Below, piece by piece: positions 34,909 through 44,971 of a stretch of 64,000 bases of DNA. Source of the DNA: Acidobacteriota bacterium (GTDB lineage Bacteria > Acidobacteriota > Vicinamibacteria > Vicinamibacterales > UBA8438); NCBI GenBank assembly GCA_009838525.1, contig VXRJ01000028.1, positions 44,368 to 108,367 on the forward strand, written 5' to 3'. A program made the translations under genes and the position numbers. Below the pieces are notes generated by a model. That model was not told the DNA's origin, searched no databases, and saw only the letters and a program-made list of their open reading frames with translations. Numbering within the stretch: position 1 is the first letter of the stretch; every line of letters starts with the position of its first letter.

Positions 34909-37548
34909 ATGGCGAGATCGCTGGTAATCGTGGAATCCCCGGCCAAGGCCCGGACGATCAACAGATACCTGGGACGCGACTACCTCGTGAAGTCGAGCGT
35001 CGGGCACGTCCGCGACCTGCCGGTCAGCGGCCGGGGGCGTGCGGGCGGGGCGGAGTCGGCCAACGGCGGCAAACCGGCGGCCAGTGGCAAGAAGCGTAGA
35101 ACTGCCGCCCAGCGGGCGAAGCAGCAGCGCCGGCAGCTCGTTCGGCGTATGGGAGTCGATCCGGACCACGGCTGGAGCGCCACCTACGAGGTGGTTCCCG
35201 GCAAGGAGAAGGTGGTCCGCGACCTCAAGAAACTCGCGGAGACGTCGGACGACGTGTACCTCGCGACCGACCTCGATCGCGAGGGCGAGGCGATCGCCTG
35301 GCACCTCCGCGAGGTGATTGGCGGCGATCCCAGGCGCTTCCGCCGCGTCGTCTTCAACGAAATCACGCGCCGGGCCATTCAGGACGCTTTCGCCAGCCCC
35401 GGCGACATCGACCAGAATCGCGTCAACGCCCAGCAGGCGCGCCGGTTCCTCGACCGTGTCGTCGGCTTCGAGGTCTCGCCGCTCCTTTGGGCGAAGGTGG
35501 CGCGCGGGCTATCGGCCGGGCGCGTGCAATCGGTCGCGGTCCGCCTGGTGGTGGAGCGCGAGCGGGAGATCCGGGCGTTCGAGCCGGAGGAATACTGGGA
35601 GGTCTTCGCCGACCTGATGCGGGCGGGCGAGAAGGAAGTCTGCCGCTTCCAGGTGGCGAAGCAGGCCGGCGCGACCTTCCGCGCCCGCAACCAGGCGGAA
35701 GCCGATGCGGCGGTCGCCGCCCTTGTCGGCGAAACCTTCCGGGTCACTCGGGTGGAGAACAAGCCGGCGACGACCAGGCCGCCGGCGCCGTTCATTACCT
35801 CCACCCTGCAGCAGGCGGCGTCCTCGCGCCTCGGTTTCGGCGTCCGCAAGACGATGACCCTCGCGCAGCGCCTCTACGAAGGGGGCCACATCACCTACAT
35901 GCGGACCGACGCGACGACGCTGTCGGCCGACGCGGTGGCCGCCGCCCGCGCCCACATCGGCGCGTCGTTCGGCCCGGGGTACCTGCCGCCCAAGCCGAAC
36001 GTCTACCGGAGCAAGGCGGGCGCGCAGGAGGCGCACGAGGCGATCCGTCCAACCGACGCGGCGGCCGATGCGGCGGCGCTTCCGATTGCCGACGCCGACG
36101 CACGCCGGTTGTACGACCTGATCCGCCGCCAGTTCCTCGCGTGCCAGATGACGCCGGCCCGGTATCTCGGCACGACGGTGACCGTCGTGGCGGGCGACTA
36201 CGAGTTGCGCGTTCGCGGCCGCGTGCTGGAATTCGACGGGTACACGCGCGTGTTGCCGCCGATCTCCCGCAAGGGCGACGACCTGGCGGTGCCCGCCTAC
36301 GACGAGGGCGAAATGCTCACCTGCGCGAAGCTCGCGCCGGCCCAGCACTTCACCAAGCCGCCGGCCCGCTACAGCGAGGCGACGCTGGTGAAGGAACTGG
36401 AGCGTCGCGGCATCGGCCGGCCCTCGACCTATGCGTCGATCATCTCGACCATTCAGGACCGCGGCTACGTCACGCTGAAGAAGCGCCGCTTTCATGCGGA
36501 GAAGATCGGCGAACTGGTGACCGACCGGCTGGTCGAGAATTTCTCCGACCTGCTCGATTACTCGTTTACCGCCGGCATGGAGGAGACGCTGGACCAGATC
36601 GCCTCCGGCAACCGCGACTGGCTGAAGGTGCTCGATACGTTCTACGCCGACTTCCGCAAGAAGCTGGAGGACGCGGCGCGCCCCGACGGCATGCAGCCGA
36701 ACACGCCCACCATGACCGGCATCGACTGTCCGACGTGCGCCCGGAAGATGCAGATCCGCTCCGCCAGCAGCGGCGTGTTCCTGGGCTGTTCCGGCTACGC
36801 GCAGCCCCCGAAGGAGCGCTGCACGCAGACCCTGGATCTTCGGCCGGCGGACGAGGCGGCCGACGCCGACCGGGACGACGAGGCGGAGAGTCGGCTGCTC
36901 CGGGCCAAGCGTCACTGCCCGACGTGCGGCGCGTACATGGATTCGTATGTCATCGACGCGGCGCGGAAGCTCCACGTCTGCGGCAAGAACCCGTACTGCG
37001 CCGGGCACGAGATCGAAGCGGGTTCGTTCGAGGCGCTCCTTCCCAAGGCGCGCACGATCCCGTGCGACAAGTGCGAGGCCGACATGGCGCTCAAGTCGGG
37101 GCGGTTCGGCAAGTTCTTCGGTTGCACCAACGCAAAGTGCAGGCACACGCGCAAGCTGCTCAGGAACGGCGAGCCGGCGCCGCCGCGGGTCGATCCCATT
37201 CCGATGCCCGAGCTTCGCTGCCGGTCGGTGGACGATCACTACGTCCTTCGCGACGGCGCCGCCGGGATCTTCCTTGCCGCCAGCCAGTTTCCCCGGCACC
37301 GCGAGACGCGCGCCCCGGCGGTGTCGGAATTGAAGGCGCACGCGGGGGAACTCCATCCGAAGTACCGCTACCTGATCGAGGGGCCGGACACCGACCCGGA
37401 GGGACGGCCCGCGGTGGTCCGCTACTCGCGCAAGACGCGCCAGCAATACTTGATGTCGGAGCAGGACGGAAAGGCGACCGGCTGGCGCGTGGTCTACGAG
37501 GGCGACCGGTGGGTCGAGACCCCCGCGGCGACAAAGAAGGCGGGATGA
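34909..37548 (+). CDS. topA: DNA topoisomerase I
   Basis: 879 residues, type IA. The Toprim domain starts [18 protein letters not shown], with the acidic triad in [17 protein letters not shown]. The active-site Tyr330 is in [15 protein letters not shown]. Three C-terminal zinc ribbons follow: CPTCARKM...[21 protein letters not shown]...CGKNPYC, and CDKCEADM...GCTNAKC. A basic insertion (about 45-75) interrupts the Toprim domain. A strong AGGAGG precedes the ATG. The stop overlaps trmFO (ATGA). Confidence 0.97.
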   Translation: MARSLVIVESPAKARTINRYLGRDYLVKSSVGHVRDLPVSGRGRAGGAESANGGKPAASGKKRRTAAQRAKQQRRQLVRRMGVDPDHGWSATYEVVPGKEKVVRDLKKLAETSDDVYLATDLDREGEAIAWHLREVIGGDPRRFRRVVFNEITRRAIQDAFASPGDIDQNRVNAQQARRFLDRVVGFEVSPLLWAKVARGLSAGRVQSVAVRLVVEREREIRAFEPEEYWEVFADLMRAGEKEVCRFQVAKQAGATFRARNQAEADAAVAALVGETFRVTRVENKPATTRPPAPFITSTLQQAASSRLGFGVRKTMTLAQRLYEGGHITYMRTDATTLSADAVAAARAHIGASFGPGYLPPKPNVYRSKAGAQEAHEAIRPTDAAADAAALPIADADARRLYDLIRRQFLACQMTPARYLGTTVTVVAGDYELRVRGRVLEFDGYTRVLPPISRKGDDLAVPAYDEGEMLTCAKLAPAQHFTKPPARYSEATLVKELERRGIGRPSTYASIISTIQDRGYVTLKKRRFHAEKIGELVTDRLVENFSDLLDYSFTAGMEETLDQIASGNRDWLKVLDTFYADFRKKLEDAARPDGMQPNTPTMTGIDCPTCARKMQIRSASSGVFLGCSGYAQPPKERCTQTLDLRPADEAADADRDDEAESRLLRAKRHCPTCGAYMDSYVIDAARKLHVCGKNPYCAGHEIEAGSFEALLPKARTIPCDKCEADMALKSGRFGKFFGCTNAKCRHTRKLLRNGEPAPPRVDPIPMPELRCRSVDDHYVLRDGAAGIFLAASQFPRHRETRAPAVSELKAHAGELHPKYRYLIEGPDTDPEGRPAVVRYSRKTRQQYLMSEQDGKATGWRVVYEGDRWVETPAATKKAG

Positions 37549-38969
37549 TCCACGTCATCGGCGGCGGCCTGGCCGGCAGCGAGGCGGCATGGCAGGCCGC
37601 CGCGCGCGGCGTTCCGGTCACGTTGCACGAGATGCGCCCCGTCCGGACGACGGCCGTCCACCGGACCGACCGCCTGGCGGAGTTGGTCTGCAGCAATTCC
37701 TTCCGGGGCGCTGCCCTCCACAACGCGGTCGGCCTTCTGAAGGAAGAGATGCGCCGGCTGGACTCGCTGGTGATGCGGGTGGCGGACGCATCGCGCGTCC
37801 CGGCCGGCGGCGCGCTCGCGGTTGACCGCGATCGGTTCGCGGAGGGGATCACCGGCGCCATCGAACGCGAGCCGCGCATCACGGTCCGCCGGGGCGAGGT
37901 GCCGCGCCTGCCGGCCGCGCCGGATTCCGACGCTCCGGTTTCCGGCTCTCCGGTCATCGTCGCCACCGGGCCGCTCACCTCCGAGTCGCTCGCCGCCGAC
38001 CTGACCGCGTTCGTCGGACGCGAGCAACTGTATTTCTTCGATGCGATCAGTCCCATCGTCGAGGCGTCGACCATCGACCAGTCGAAGGTCTTCAGGGCGT
38101 CCCGACGCGGGCGCGGCTCGCGCGTGGCGGCGTCGGGCGGACCGGCGTGCGGCGCCGATCCGAACGAAGGAGACTACCTGAACTGCCCGATGACGGAAGC
38201 GGAGTACGTGCGCTTCCACGAGGCGCTCGTCACCGCCGAGCGGGCCGAGCTGCACGACTTCGATCGGACGCCCTTCTTCGAGGGCTGCCTCCCCGTCGAG
38301 GTGATGGCCCACCGCGGCCTCGACACGCTCCGCTACGGTCCGATGAAGCCGGTCGGCCTGACGGATCCGCGGACCGGGGGCCGTCCCTGGGCGGTGGTGC
38401 AACTCCGCCAGGATGACCTGGCGGCCGACCACTTCAGCCTGGTCGGGTTTCAGACCCAGTTGAAGTGGGGCGAGCAGAAGCGCGTGCTGCGCCTGGTCCC
38501 GGGACTCGAGCAGGCGGAGTTCGTCCGCTTCGGCATGCTGCACCGCAACACCTACATCAACGCCCCGACCGTCCTGCTGCCCACGTGGCAAACCCGGACC
38601 CGGCCGGATCTCTTCATCGCGGGACAGGTGTCGGGCGTCGAGGGGTACGTCGAGTCAGCCGCCTCCGGCCTCGTCGCGGGACGGAACGCCGCGGCGGTGG
38701 CGCTGGGGGAAACACCGCGCGCGCTGCCTCGCACGACCGCCCTCGGCGCGCTGGCGTACTACGTTTCGCATGCCGCCCCCAGCACGTACCAGCCGGCGAA
38801 CATCGCGTTCGGGTTGATCCCGTCCCTCGACGCGCCGCCCCGTGGCCGGCAGGCGCGGCGGCAGGCGATGGCCCGCCGCGCCCTGGCCGATCTGGAAACC
38901 TGGATGGCCGGGGACCGACCGGCCGATAGATCGAGTGAAGATGCCGCAGCCGCTGCAGTCGCACCGTGA
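37545..38969 (+). CDS. trmFO: Methylenetetrahydrofolate-tRNA-(uracil-5-)-methyltransferase TrmFO
   Basis: 474 residues. FAD- and folate-dependent enzyme making m5U54 in tRNA. The FAD-binding N-terminus is [20 protein letters not shown], followed by [20 protein letters not shown] and LVCSNSFRG with the conserved Cys. [34 protein letters not shown] and [11 protein letters not shown] are family blocks, and [14 protein letters not shown] and [16 protein letters not shown] close it. It overlaps topA by 4 nt and xerC by 29 nt. Confidence 0.96.
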   Translation: MIHVIGGGLAGSEAAWQAAARGVPVTLHEMRPVRTTAVHRTDRLAELVCSNSFRGAALHNAVGLLKEEMRRLDSLVMRVADASRVPAGGALAVDRDRFAEGITGAIEREPRITVRRGEVPRLPAAPDSDAPVSGSPVIVATGPLTSESLAADLTAFVGREQLYFFDAISPIVEASTIDQSKVFRASRRGRGSRVAASGGPACGADPNEGDYLNCPMTEAEYVRFHEALVTAERAELHDFDRTPFFEGCLPVEVMAHRGLDTLRYGPMKPVGLTDPRTGGRPWAVVQLRQDDLAADHFSLVGFQTQLKWGEQKRVLRLVPGLEQAEFVRFGMLHRNTYINAPTVLLPTWQTRTRPDLFIAGQVSGVEGYVESAASGLVAGRNAAAVALGETPRALPRTTALGALAYYVSHAAPSTYQPANIAFGLIPSLDAPPRGRQARRQAMARRALADLETWMAGDRPADRSSEDAAAAAVAP

Positions 38970-39888
38970 CGAGTTCCTCGAGTTCCTCGAGCTGAACCGG
39001 AACGTCTCGCGCCACACGCTCCGGGCCTACCAGAGCGACCTGGCGCAGTTTGCGACGTTCGCGGCCGAGCGCCTGGGGCGCAGTCCGAAGCCGGCCGACA
39101 TCGACCACCGGCTGATCCGCGCGTTCCTGGCCTCGCTGTACGAAAAGGGGCTTTCGCGTGCGACCTCGGCGCGCCGCCTTGCCGCGATCCGGTCGTTCAC
39201 GCGCTATCTGCGGCGCGAGGGTGCGGTCGACCGGAACGCGGGGGCGCTGGTCGACGCGCCCGCCGTCGAGCGGCGGATGCCGGCGCACCTCGCCCGCGAC
39301 GAGATTGAGACGCTGCTTGCCGCGCCCGACGCGGCGACTCCGCTCGGCCGGCGCGACCGCGCCATCCTGGAGCTGTTCTACGCGTCGGGACTGCGCCTCA
39401 GCGAGCTGGCCACCCTCGATCTGGAGGACGTCAACCTGAGCGGCCGCATGGTGCGCGTGCTCGGCAAGGGGGGCAAGGAGCGGATCGTGCCCTGCACCCG
39501 GCCGGCCGCCGCGGCGATCCGGGCATGGTTGCCGGACCGCGCCCGCCTGATGGAGTCGGCGCCGCCCCGCACCGTGCGGTTGCGGCGGGGGCGCACGCGC
39601 CACGCGCCCGACGACCCGCTGTTCGTCAACAAGCATGGCGGGCGCCTGTCGGTGCGGAGCATCGATCGGCTGGTGCGGAAGTACGCGCAGCAGGCGGCGA
39701 CCCGCCTCGGCATCTCACCGCACGCGCTGCGGCATTCGTTCGCGACCCATCTGCTCGACGCCGGGGCCGATCTGCGGTCGATCCAGGAGCTCCTCGGCCA
39801 CAGCCGGATCAGCACGACGCAGCGCTACACGCACGTCAGCACCGCGCAGATCACCGACGTGTACCGGAAGCACCACCCGCGGGCATGA
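38941..39888 (+). CDS. xerC: Tyrosine recombinase XerC
   Basis: 315 residues. The N-terminal SAM-like DNA-binding domain (RNVSRHTLRAYQSDLAQFAT) precedes the catalytic domain. The full set of active residues is seen: Arg in SGLRLSELATLDLEDV, Lys in GKGGKERIVP, His-x-x-Arg in HALRHSFATHLLDAG, His in LGHSRIS and the nucleophile Tyr in TQRYTHVS. It resolves chromosome dimers at dif. The name XerC rather than XerD rests on its position after trmFO, as in Bacillus. ATG 38941 is chosen; a GTG lies 6 nt upstream. Confidence 0.9.
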   Translation: MPQPLQSHRDEFLEFLELNRNVSRHTLRAYQSDLAQFATFAAERLGRSPKPADIDHRLIRAFLASLYEKGLSRATSARRLAAIRSFTRYLRREGAVDRNAGALVDAPAVERRMPAHLARDEIETLLAAPDAATPLGRRDRAILELFYASGLRLSELATLDLEDVNLSGRMVRVLGKGGKERIVPCTRPAAAAIRAWLPDRARLMESAPPRTVRLRRGRTRHAPDDPLFVNKHGGRLSVRSIDRLVRKYAQQAATRLGISPHALRHSFATHLLDAGADLRSIQELLGHSRISTTQRYTHVSTAQITDVYRKHHPRA

Positions 39889-41929
39889 CCGCGGCCCGGT
39901 CGCGATCCGCCGCTTCCTCCTCGAGCGCCTCCCACTGATTCATCAGGTCGCCCACCTCCCACATCAGGGCCTGGTGGCGCTTGACCATCCCGGTGGCCGC
40001 CGTCTCGTCCGCGTACAGATCGGGCGCCGCCATCTTCGTCTCGAGACCGCGGATTTCCTCTTCGCGCTCGGCGATGCGCCGCTCCAGCTCCGCGATCCGT
40101 CTACGGAGCGCCTGCGTGCGGCGTTCCTGCCGCCGGGCTTCCACCTGCCGCCGCTTGTGTTCGGCCGCGCTGGGCGGCCGCTTTGAGCCCGTCGCCGGCA
40201 CGGCCGCGGGCACGGCCGAGGCCGATGTTCGCGGTGACGCCTTCGGCGCGGGCTTCGGGCCGCCGCGCCGCGTCCCCGTCGCCGGCGGGATCACCGTTGC
40301 GGACGGCGGCGCCGCCGGCGCCCCGGCATGCGTCCGGCTCCAGCGGAACTCCTCGTAGGTTCCCGGGTAGAGCACCGCATCGCCGCCGCCGATGTCGAGC
40401 ACCTTCGTCGCCAGCTTGTCCACGAAGTAACGGTCATGGGACACGAAGATCAGCGTGCCGCCGAACGCCTCGAGCGCCTCGAGCAGGACATCCGTCGAGT
40501 CGATGTCCAGATGATTCGTCGGCTCGTCCAGAATCAGCGTGTTCGACGGCCGCAGCAGCATGCGCGCCACCGCGAGGCGCGTCCGCTCGCCCCCGGAGAG
40601 GACGCGTACCCGCTTGTAGATGTCGTCCTCCGTAAAGAGAAAGCCGCCGAGGATGTTCCGGATCGCGGGCACCATGTCCACCGGCGATCCCGTGGCCAGC
40701 GTCTCGTAGACGGTGAGCGCCGGGTCGAGCCGGGTCGCCTCGTCCTGCGCGAAGTACTGCGTGTGGACGCGGTAGCCGACGGTCCGCTCGCCGCCGTCGG
40801 GCGCCTCCGCCCCCGAGAGCATCCGCATGAGGGTGGACTTGCCGGCGCCGTTCGGACCGACCAGGGCCAGGCGGTCGCCCCGCTCGATATGGAGGTTCAC
40901 GCCGCCGAACACGCGAACGTCGCCGTAGGCCTTCGCGGCGTCCCGCAACTCGACTACCGTGCGGCCGCTCCGCGCGCTGGCGGGAAAGGTGAAGTGCACC
41001 TTCTTCCGTTCGGGCGGCACTTCGATTGGCGTGATCTTCTCCAGCATCTTGACCCGGCTCTGGACCTGCTTCGCCTTGGACGCCTTGTAGCGAAAGCGGT
41101 CGATGAAGAGCTGTATCCGGGCGATGTCCTCGTCCTGCTGCTGCTTCGCGGCCCGGAGCCGGGCGACCCGCGCGTCGCGATCGGTCAGGTAGGCGCTGTA
41201 GGTGCCCGGGTACGTGTCAAGGGTGCGGAGATTGATGTCGGCGATGGCGGTGACGACGGCATCGAGGAAGTAGCGGTCGTGCGACACCAGGACCACCGGG
41301 TGCGGATACTCGATCAGGAACTCCTCCAGCCAGTTCCGCGCCTCGAGGTCGAGGTGGTTTGTCGGCTCGTCGAGGAGCAACAGCCGCGGTCGGGCGAGCA
41401 GGAGCTTGGCGAGCGCGATGCGCATCTGCCAGCCGCCCGAGAAGTGCTCGGCGGGGCGGTCGAAGTCCTCCGGCGCAAAGCCGAGGCCGCGCAGCACGGC
41501 GTCCACCTTCGCCTCGATGCCGTAACCGTCGCCATGCGTGAACGCCTCCTGCGCTTCCGCGTAGCGATGGAGCAGTTCGTCGTGGGCGTCGCCGGTTGTC
41601 GCGGGGTCCGCAAGCTGCCCTTCCAGGCGCTGCATTTCGTCCTGGAGCGCCAGCAGCGGCGCGAAGGCGAGCGTCGCCTCGTCCCGGAGCGTCCGTCCCG
41701 CGTGGGTCAATCCGTCCTGCGGCAGGTAGCCGACCGTCAAGCCGGACGGGCGGACGATCTGTCCGGCGTCCGGCTCCACCTCACCGGCCAGCATCCGGAG
41801 CAGCGTCGTCTTTCCGGAGCCGTTCGGGCCGCAGAGGCCGATGCGCTGACCCGGCTGCACCTGCCAGGTGACGCGGTCGAACAGCACGCGGTCCGCGAAC
41901 GTCTTGTGAAGGCTCGATACCTGTATCAC
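39851..41929 (-). CDS. ABC-F family ATPase (EttA/Uup-like)
   Basis: 692 residues, no membrane segments. Two ABC modules are seen: Walker A GPNGSGKTTLLRML and GPNGAGKSTLMRML, signatures SGGWQMRIALAKLLL and LSGGERTRLAVARML, Walker B LLLLDEPTNHLDLE and LILDEPTNHLDID. Between them lies the interdomain linker (about 240-310) rich in Lys/Gln. A C-terminal extension includes a coiled coil (RRRIAELERRIAEREEEIRG), as in Uup. Such proteins act on ribosomes or nucleic acids. It starts with GTG 41929 and converges on xerC with a 38-nt overlap. Confidence 0.9.
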   Translation of the reverse strand: MIQVSSLHKTFADRVLFDRVTWQVQPGQRIGLCGPNGSGKTTLLRMLAGEVEPDAGQIVRPSGLTVGYLPQDGLTHAGRTLRDEATLAFAPLLALQDEMQRLEGQLADPATTGDAHDELLHRYAEAQEAFTHGDGYGIEAKVDAVLRGLGFAPEDFDRPAEHFSGGWQMRIALAKLLLARPRLLLLDEPTNHLDLEARNWLEEFLIEYPHPVVLVSHDRYFLDAVVTAIADINLRTLDTYPGTYSAYLTDRDARVARLRAAKQQQDEDIARIQLFIDRFRYKASKAKQVQSRVKMLEKITPIEVPPERKKVHFTFPASARSGRTVVELRDAAKAYGDVRVFGGVNLHIERGDRLALVGPNGAGKSTLMRMLSGAEAPDGGERTVGYRVHTQYFAQDEATRLDPALTVYETLATGSPVDMVPAIRNILGGFLFTEDDIYKRVRVLSGGERTRLAVARMLLRPSNTLILDEPTNHLDIDSTDVLLEALEAFGGTLIFVSHDRYFVDKLATKVLDIGGGDAVLYPGTYEEFRWSRTHAGAPAAPPSATVIPPATGTRRGGPKPAPKASPRTSASAVPAAVPATGSKRPPSAAEHKRRQVEARRQERRTQALRRRIAELERRIAEREEEIRGLETKMAAPDLYADETAATGMVKRHQALMWEVGDLMNQWEALEEEAADRDRAAVMPAGGASGTRR

Positions 41930-42084
41930 GCCGGAAGCACCCGACCCGTACGATAGCGGGCGGATCCGCTGCCTGTCGAGCGGACCGGCCGGCACACCGG
42001 GCCTGCTAAGATGGCGCATCGGGAACACGCGCTTCGCGCGGCGGTCACGCTGCCAGTTCGTTCCGGGATGCCCCAGACCAAGCC

Positions 42085-42774
42085 ATGGCCAAGAAGGAAC
42101 CACTGTACGACTACGAGATCACGCTCGATGAATTCCAGTTTCCGGCCCGTCTGCCGGGACGCCAGGCGAACTTCCGGCTGATCGCCGAGCTTCGCTACCA
42201 GAACAAGCGCGGCGACTTCGACACCGAGACGGCCGTGCTGCCGGGCCTGGACACCTTCTGGGAGTGCCAGCCCGGCGCGCACGCGAAGCAGAACTTCGTC
42301 CGGAAGGAGCAGCCCGCTGCCGCGCGGCACGGCCGGCGGAAGGGGTCGACGGCGTACTACCTGCCCGAAGTCGACGTCGAGCGCGTCGACGACTGGGACC
42401 GCCTGGTGCTCCGGATCCGGGCCCTGCAGCTCAACCGGCTGAAGGTGACGGTTCTCGACGTGAACCGGAAGAACTGGTGGGACGCGTTGGCCGAGGCGGC
42501 GGCGCGCTTCGCGGGCGGCGTCATCGACCGGGCGGCAAAGCGGGCGAAAGCGGAGACGCGCGACGTGCCCCTCGCCGGCGGCCCGGCGGGCGATGCGTTC
42601 GGCGGCCTCGCCGACGACGTGCAGGCGGCCATCACCCGGCGCCTCGCGGGCGGATCGGACACGAAAGTGCTCTTTGCGGCCTCCGCGCCGGCGAGCGGTT
42701 ACGAGCCCGTGGTGATCGGCGCCGGGGGAGACGACGGTTACCGCCTCGCCTTCCGCATCGCCGATCCCGGCTGA
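42085..42774 (+). CDS. Conserved-looking cytoplasmic protein of unknown function
   Basis: 229 residues with no signal peptide or membrane helices. The N-terminal half (YDYEITLDEFQFPARLPG, FRLIAELRYQNKRGDFDTET, VDDWDRLVLRIRALQLN) looks beta-rich. An Ala-rich helical part follows (WWDALAEAAARFAGGVI). No catalytic motif is recognised. It sits between an ABC-F gene and a sigma-factor gene within the insertion that splits the xerC-hslV order. A TAAGAT at about 42007 is a possible promoter with an 80-nt leader. Confidence 0.6.
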   Translation: MAKKEPLYDYEITLDEFQFPARLPGRQANFRLIAELRYQNKRGDFDTETAVLPGLDTFWECQPGAHAKQNFVRKEQPAAARHGRRKGSTAYYLPEVDVERVDDWDRLVLRIRALQLNRLKVTVLDVNRKNWWDALAEAAARFAGGVIDRAAKRAKAETRDVPLAGGPAGDAFGGLADDVQAAITRRLAGGSDTKVLFAASAPASGYEPVVIGAGGDDGYRLAFRIADPG

Positions 42775-42813
42775 CGGCTTGCGCGCCCAAACCCTTTTGC
42801 CAGCCCGACCGTC

Positions 42814-42819
42814 TAACAT
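42814..42819 (+). promoter_or_regulatory. Putative -10 element TAACAT
   Basis: It begins 14 nt before the sigma gene ATG at 42828. Confidence 0.35.
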
Positions 42820-42827
42820 GACAGGAA

Positions 42828-43571
42828 ATGCAGGGAGTCGCAGCCTTGCCCCGCGAGGCTCGTCCGGGAGGCGAGCCGTTGGACCCATCGCCGTTGGAGG
42901 CCTCCGCCGGCGTGGCGACCACCGACGAAGCCCTTGTCGCCCGGGCGCAGACCGGGGACCACGATGCCTTCGGACAACTGGTGCAGCGCTGGCAGCACCG
43001 GATGTTCGCCCTCGCGCTTCGCGAGGTGCAGGACGAGACGGAGGCGCACGAGATCGTCCAGGAAGCGTTCGTCAGCGCGTGGCGGTCGATCGGGAAGTTC
43101 CGGCGGGATTCGAGATTCTCGACCTGGATGTACCGCATTACGCTCAACCGCTGCCGCGACTGGCGCCGGTCCCGGAAGCGCGCGCGGATGGTCAGCCTTG
43201 ATGGAGGCGACGCGGAGACCAGCGACGCGGTACGGCTGGCCGACCAGCGGGCGAGCCTCGCCACCGAGCCGGCCGAGGAAACGATGGCCCGCCGGTTCCA
43301 GCTCGAGACCGTGAAGCGCGCGATGCGCAGCCTGCCCGAGGCGCAGCGGCAGGCCATCATCCTGAAGGAGTTCGAGGGTCTCACGCTCCAGGAGATTGCC
43401 GATGCGACGGGGAAGCCCCTGAGCACGATCAAGACCCGGGTGTATCAGGGCCTCACCACCCTGCGGCGGCTCCTGGCCGACCCGGTGGGCTTGGCGGCCA
43501 TGCAGGGTGGCGGCGCCGGACGGGCTTATCCCCGCCTGGTGCTGCAACGCGGAGGGGAGTCCGATGGCTGA
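42828..43571 (+). CDS. ECF-type sigma factor (RpoE-like)
   Basis: 247 residues. A 35-residue N-terminal extension precedes region 2 (GDHDAFGQLVQRWQHRMFAL, EAHEIVQEAFVSAWRSIGKF, FSTWMYRITLNRCRDWRRS) and region 4 (MRSLPEAQRQAIILKEFEGL, TLQEIADATGKPLSTIKTRV). A C-terminal tail adds about 25 residues. It overlaps the anti-sigma gene by 8 nt, the usual arrangement for an envelope-stress pair. Confidence 0.9.
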   Translation: MQGVAALPREARPGGEPLDPSPLEASAGVATTDEALVARAQTGDHDAFGQLVQRWQHRMFALALREVQDETEAHEIVQEAFVSAWRSIGKFRRDSRFSTWMYRITLNRCRDWRRSRKRARMVSLDGGDAETSDAVRLADQRASLATEPAEETMARRFQLETVKRAMRSLPEAQRQAIILKEFEGLTLQEIADATGKPLSTIKTRVYQGLTTLRRLLADPVGLAAMQGGGAGRAYPRLVLQRGGESDG

Positions 43572-44349
43572 TTGTCCGGAGAAGAGCGTACTCATCACGT
43601 ACCTCTACGGCGAGGGCTCGACCGGCGAACACGCGCGCGTGGAGGCGCACGTCACCGCGTGCCGCGCCTGTTCGGAGGAGCTGGCGTCGTTGCGCTCGGT
43701 GCAGGGCGCGTTGTCGGCGTGGACGGTGCCGGAGACCGATCTCGCGTTCGACCGATGGCAGGTGGCGCCGGCCCAGACCTCCGGAGCGGCGCACGAGGCG
43801 CGGGCGCGCGAGTCGTTCTGGTCCGGCTGGTCGATGTCGCCGGCCTGGGGCCTCGGCGTCGCGGCGACGCTGTGCGTCGCGGTGGGGGCTACCGCGGCGG
43901 CCATCACCGGTTTCGAGGTGCGCTACGGAGACTTCGAGTTCAGCATGGGACGGCCGGCGGCGGCGGAAGGGACGGCGCCGCTTTTCGTGGAGGCGGGCCC
44001 GCCGCCCCGGGTCACCGATATCGTGTTGGCTCCGCCCCGGGATGTCTTCGGACCGGGCCTGGAATTCGCGCTTGTCGGCGGCGATTCCCCGGGTCCCGGC
44101 GATCCGGCCGCGATGCTGGAGCGGCTGACCGTCTTTAGTCCCGCATCATCCGCGGCGCTGCTCGAGGAGATCCAGCGCCAGATGGCCGAGCGGGAGCTGG
44201 CGCCGGAGCCGGCGTGGCCGGACATCGTCCAGCGGCTTCGCCGCGCCCAGGAACGTAATCCGGCGCGGGTGCGGCAGGACTTCGCCGACTTTGTCGTGCG
44301 TGTCGCCGGGCCGCCCGGCGAGGCGCCCACCGCCGCCCCCGGCCGATAG
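43564..44349 (+). CDS. Anti-sigma factor with zinc-finger ASD domain
   Basis: 261 residues. The N-terminal zf-HC2/ASD motif HVTACRACSEEL (H-x3-C-x2-C) would clamp the cognate ECF sigma. A membrane helix (about 97-118, WGLGVAATLCVAVGATAAAI) leads to a periplasmic domain of about 135 residues with no recognised fold. The ATG is preceded by GGAGGGGAG. Release of the sigma factor probably follows proteolysis or a conformational change triggered in the periplasm. Confidence 0.85.
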   Translation: MADCPEKSVLITYLYGEGSTGEHARVEAHVTACRACSEELASLRSVQGALSAWTVPETDLAFDRWQVAPAQTSGAAHEARARESFWSGWSMSPAWGLGVAATLCVAVGATAAAITGFEVRYGDFEFSMGRPAAAEGTAPLFVEAGPPPRVTDIVLAPPRDVFGPGLEFALVGGDSPGPGDPAAMLERLTVFSPASSAALLEEIQRQMAERELAPEPAWPDIVQRLRRAQERNPARVRQDFADFVVRVAGPPGEAPTAAPGR

Positions 44350-44372
44350 GAGCTTCCCGAATGCGCGCGATC

Positions 44373-44378
44373 TACAAT
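44373..44378 (+). promoter_or_regulatory. Putative -10 element TACAAT, leaderless arrangement
   Basis: It begins 12 nt before ATG 44385. It supports that start over the ATG at 44361, which would place the hexamer inside the coding region. Confidence 0.4.
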
Positions 44379-44384
44379 CGGCCG

Positions 44385-44957
44385 ATGCGAAACGGTTCGA
44401 TCCGGCTCCCTGCCCTGGTGCTCGCGCCGCTCGTCGCGGTCGCCGGATGCGGAGCATCTCCCGATCTGACCACGGCTGTGGCGGTAACGCAGGTTACCAC
44501 CGGGTGGCTTGATGTCGGACTGGATGACCTGGGGCGCAACAAGCTGGTGCCCGCTATCGAGTTCAGCATAGAGAACGTCTCGGAAGCGGATCTCGGCATG
44601 CTGCAGCTCAACGGTGTTTTCCGGCGATGCCTGGTGCTCTACCAGGGTCAGGCCCCGCCTGAGGCTCCTGTGTCGCCCGCGGACGATGAGGAAGGCACCT
44701 GCCTGGCCGAGGATCAGGAGTGGGGCGGCGCGCCGCTGATTCGGGCGGTGGGAACCGAGGGGCTGGCGTCCGGAGGCGGGCTCGGTCCGTTCACGATGGA
44801 GTCGCGCCTCGGTTATACCGGCGAGCAGCAGCTGCCCGAGATGCTGGGGCACCGGGATTTCGTCGACGTGAAGGTGGAGCTGTACGTCAAGCATCGCGCC
44901 GCGCAGTGGGTGAAGGTGCGTGAGTTTCCGATCGACCGGCAGTTGCTGACGCAGTAG
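44385..44957 (+). CDS. Lipoprotein of unknown function
   Basis: 190 residues. The signal peptide with lipobox AVAGC (Cys at about 21) marks an envelope lipoprotein. The mature part has VTTGWLDVGLDDLGRNKLVP, FSIENVSEADLGMLQLNGVF and VKVELYVKHRAAQWVKV, reminiscent of a single immunoglobulin-like beta sandwich. It lies directly behind the sigma/anti-sigma pair and may be one of its targets (inference). Confidence 0.7.
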   Translation: MRNGSIRLPALVLAPLVAVAGCGASPDLTTAVAVTQVTTGWLDVGLDDLGRNKLVPAIEFSIENVSEADLGMLQLNGVFRRCLVLYQGQAPPEAPVSPADDEEGTCLAEDQEWGGAPLIRAVGTEGLASGGGLGPFTMESRLGYTGEQQLPEMLGHRDFVDVKVELYVKHRAAQWVKVREFPIDRQLLTQ

Positions 44958-44971
44958 CAACCGGTACCTGC

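Noticed and set aside
35509..37446. 645-codon minus-strand frame opposite topA
   Set aside because: The topA product is unmistakable; the opposite frame shows no domain.
44394..44403. GGTTCGATCC resembling a tRNA T-loop
   Set aside because: No acceptor or anticodon stems around it; it lies inside a lipoprotein signal-peptide coding region.
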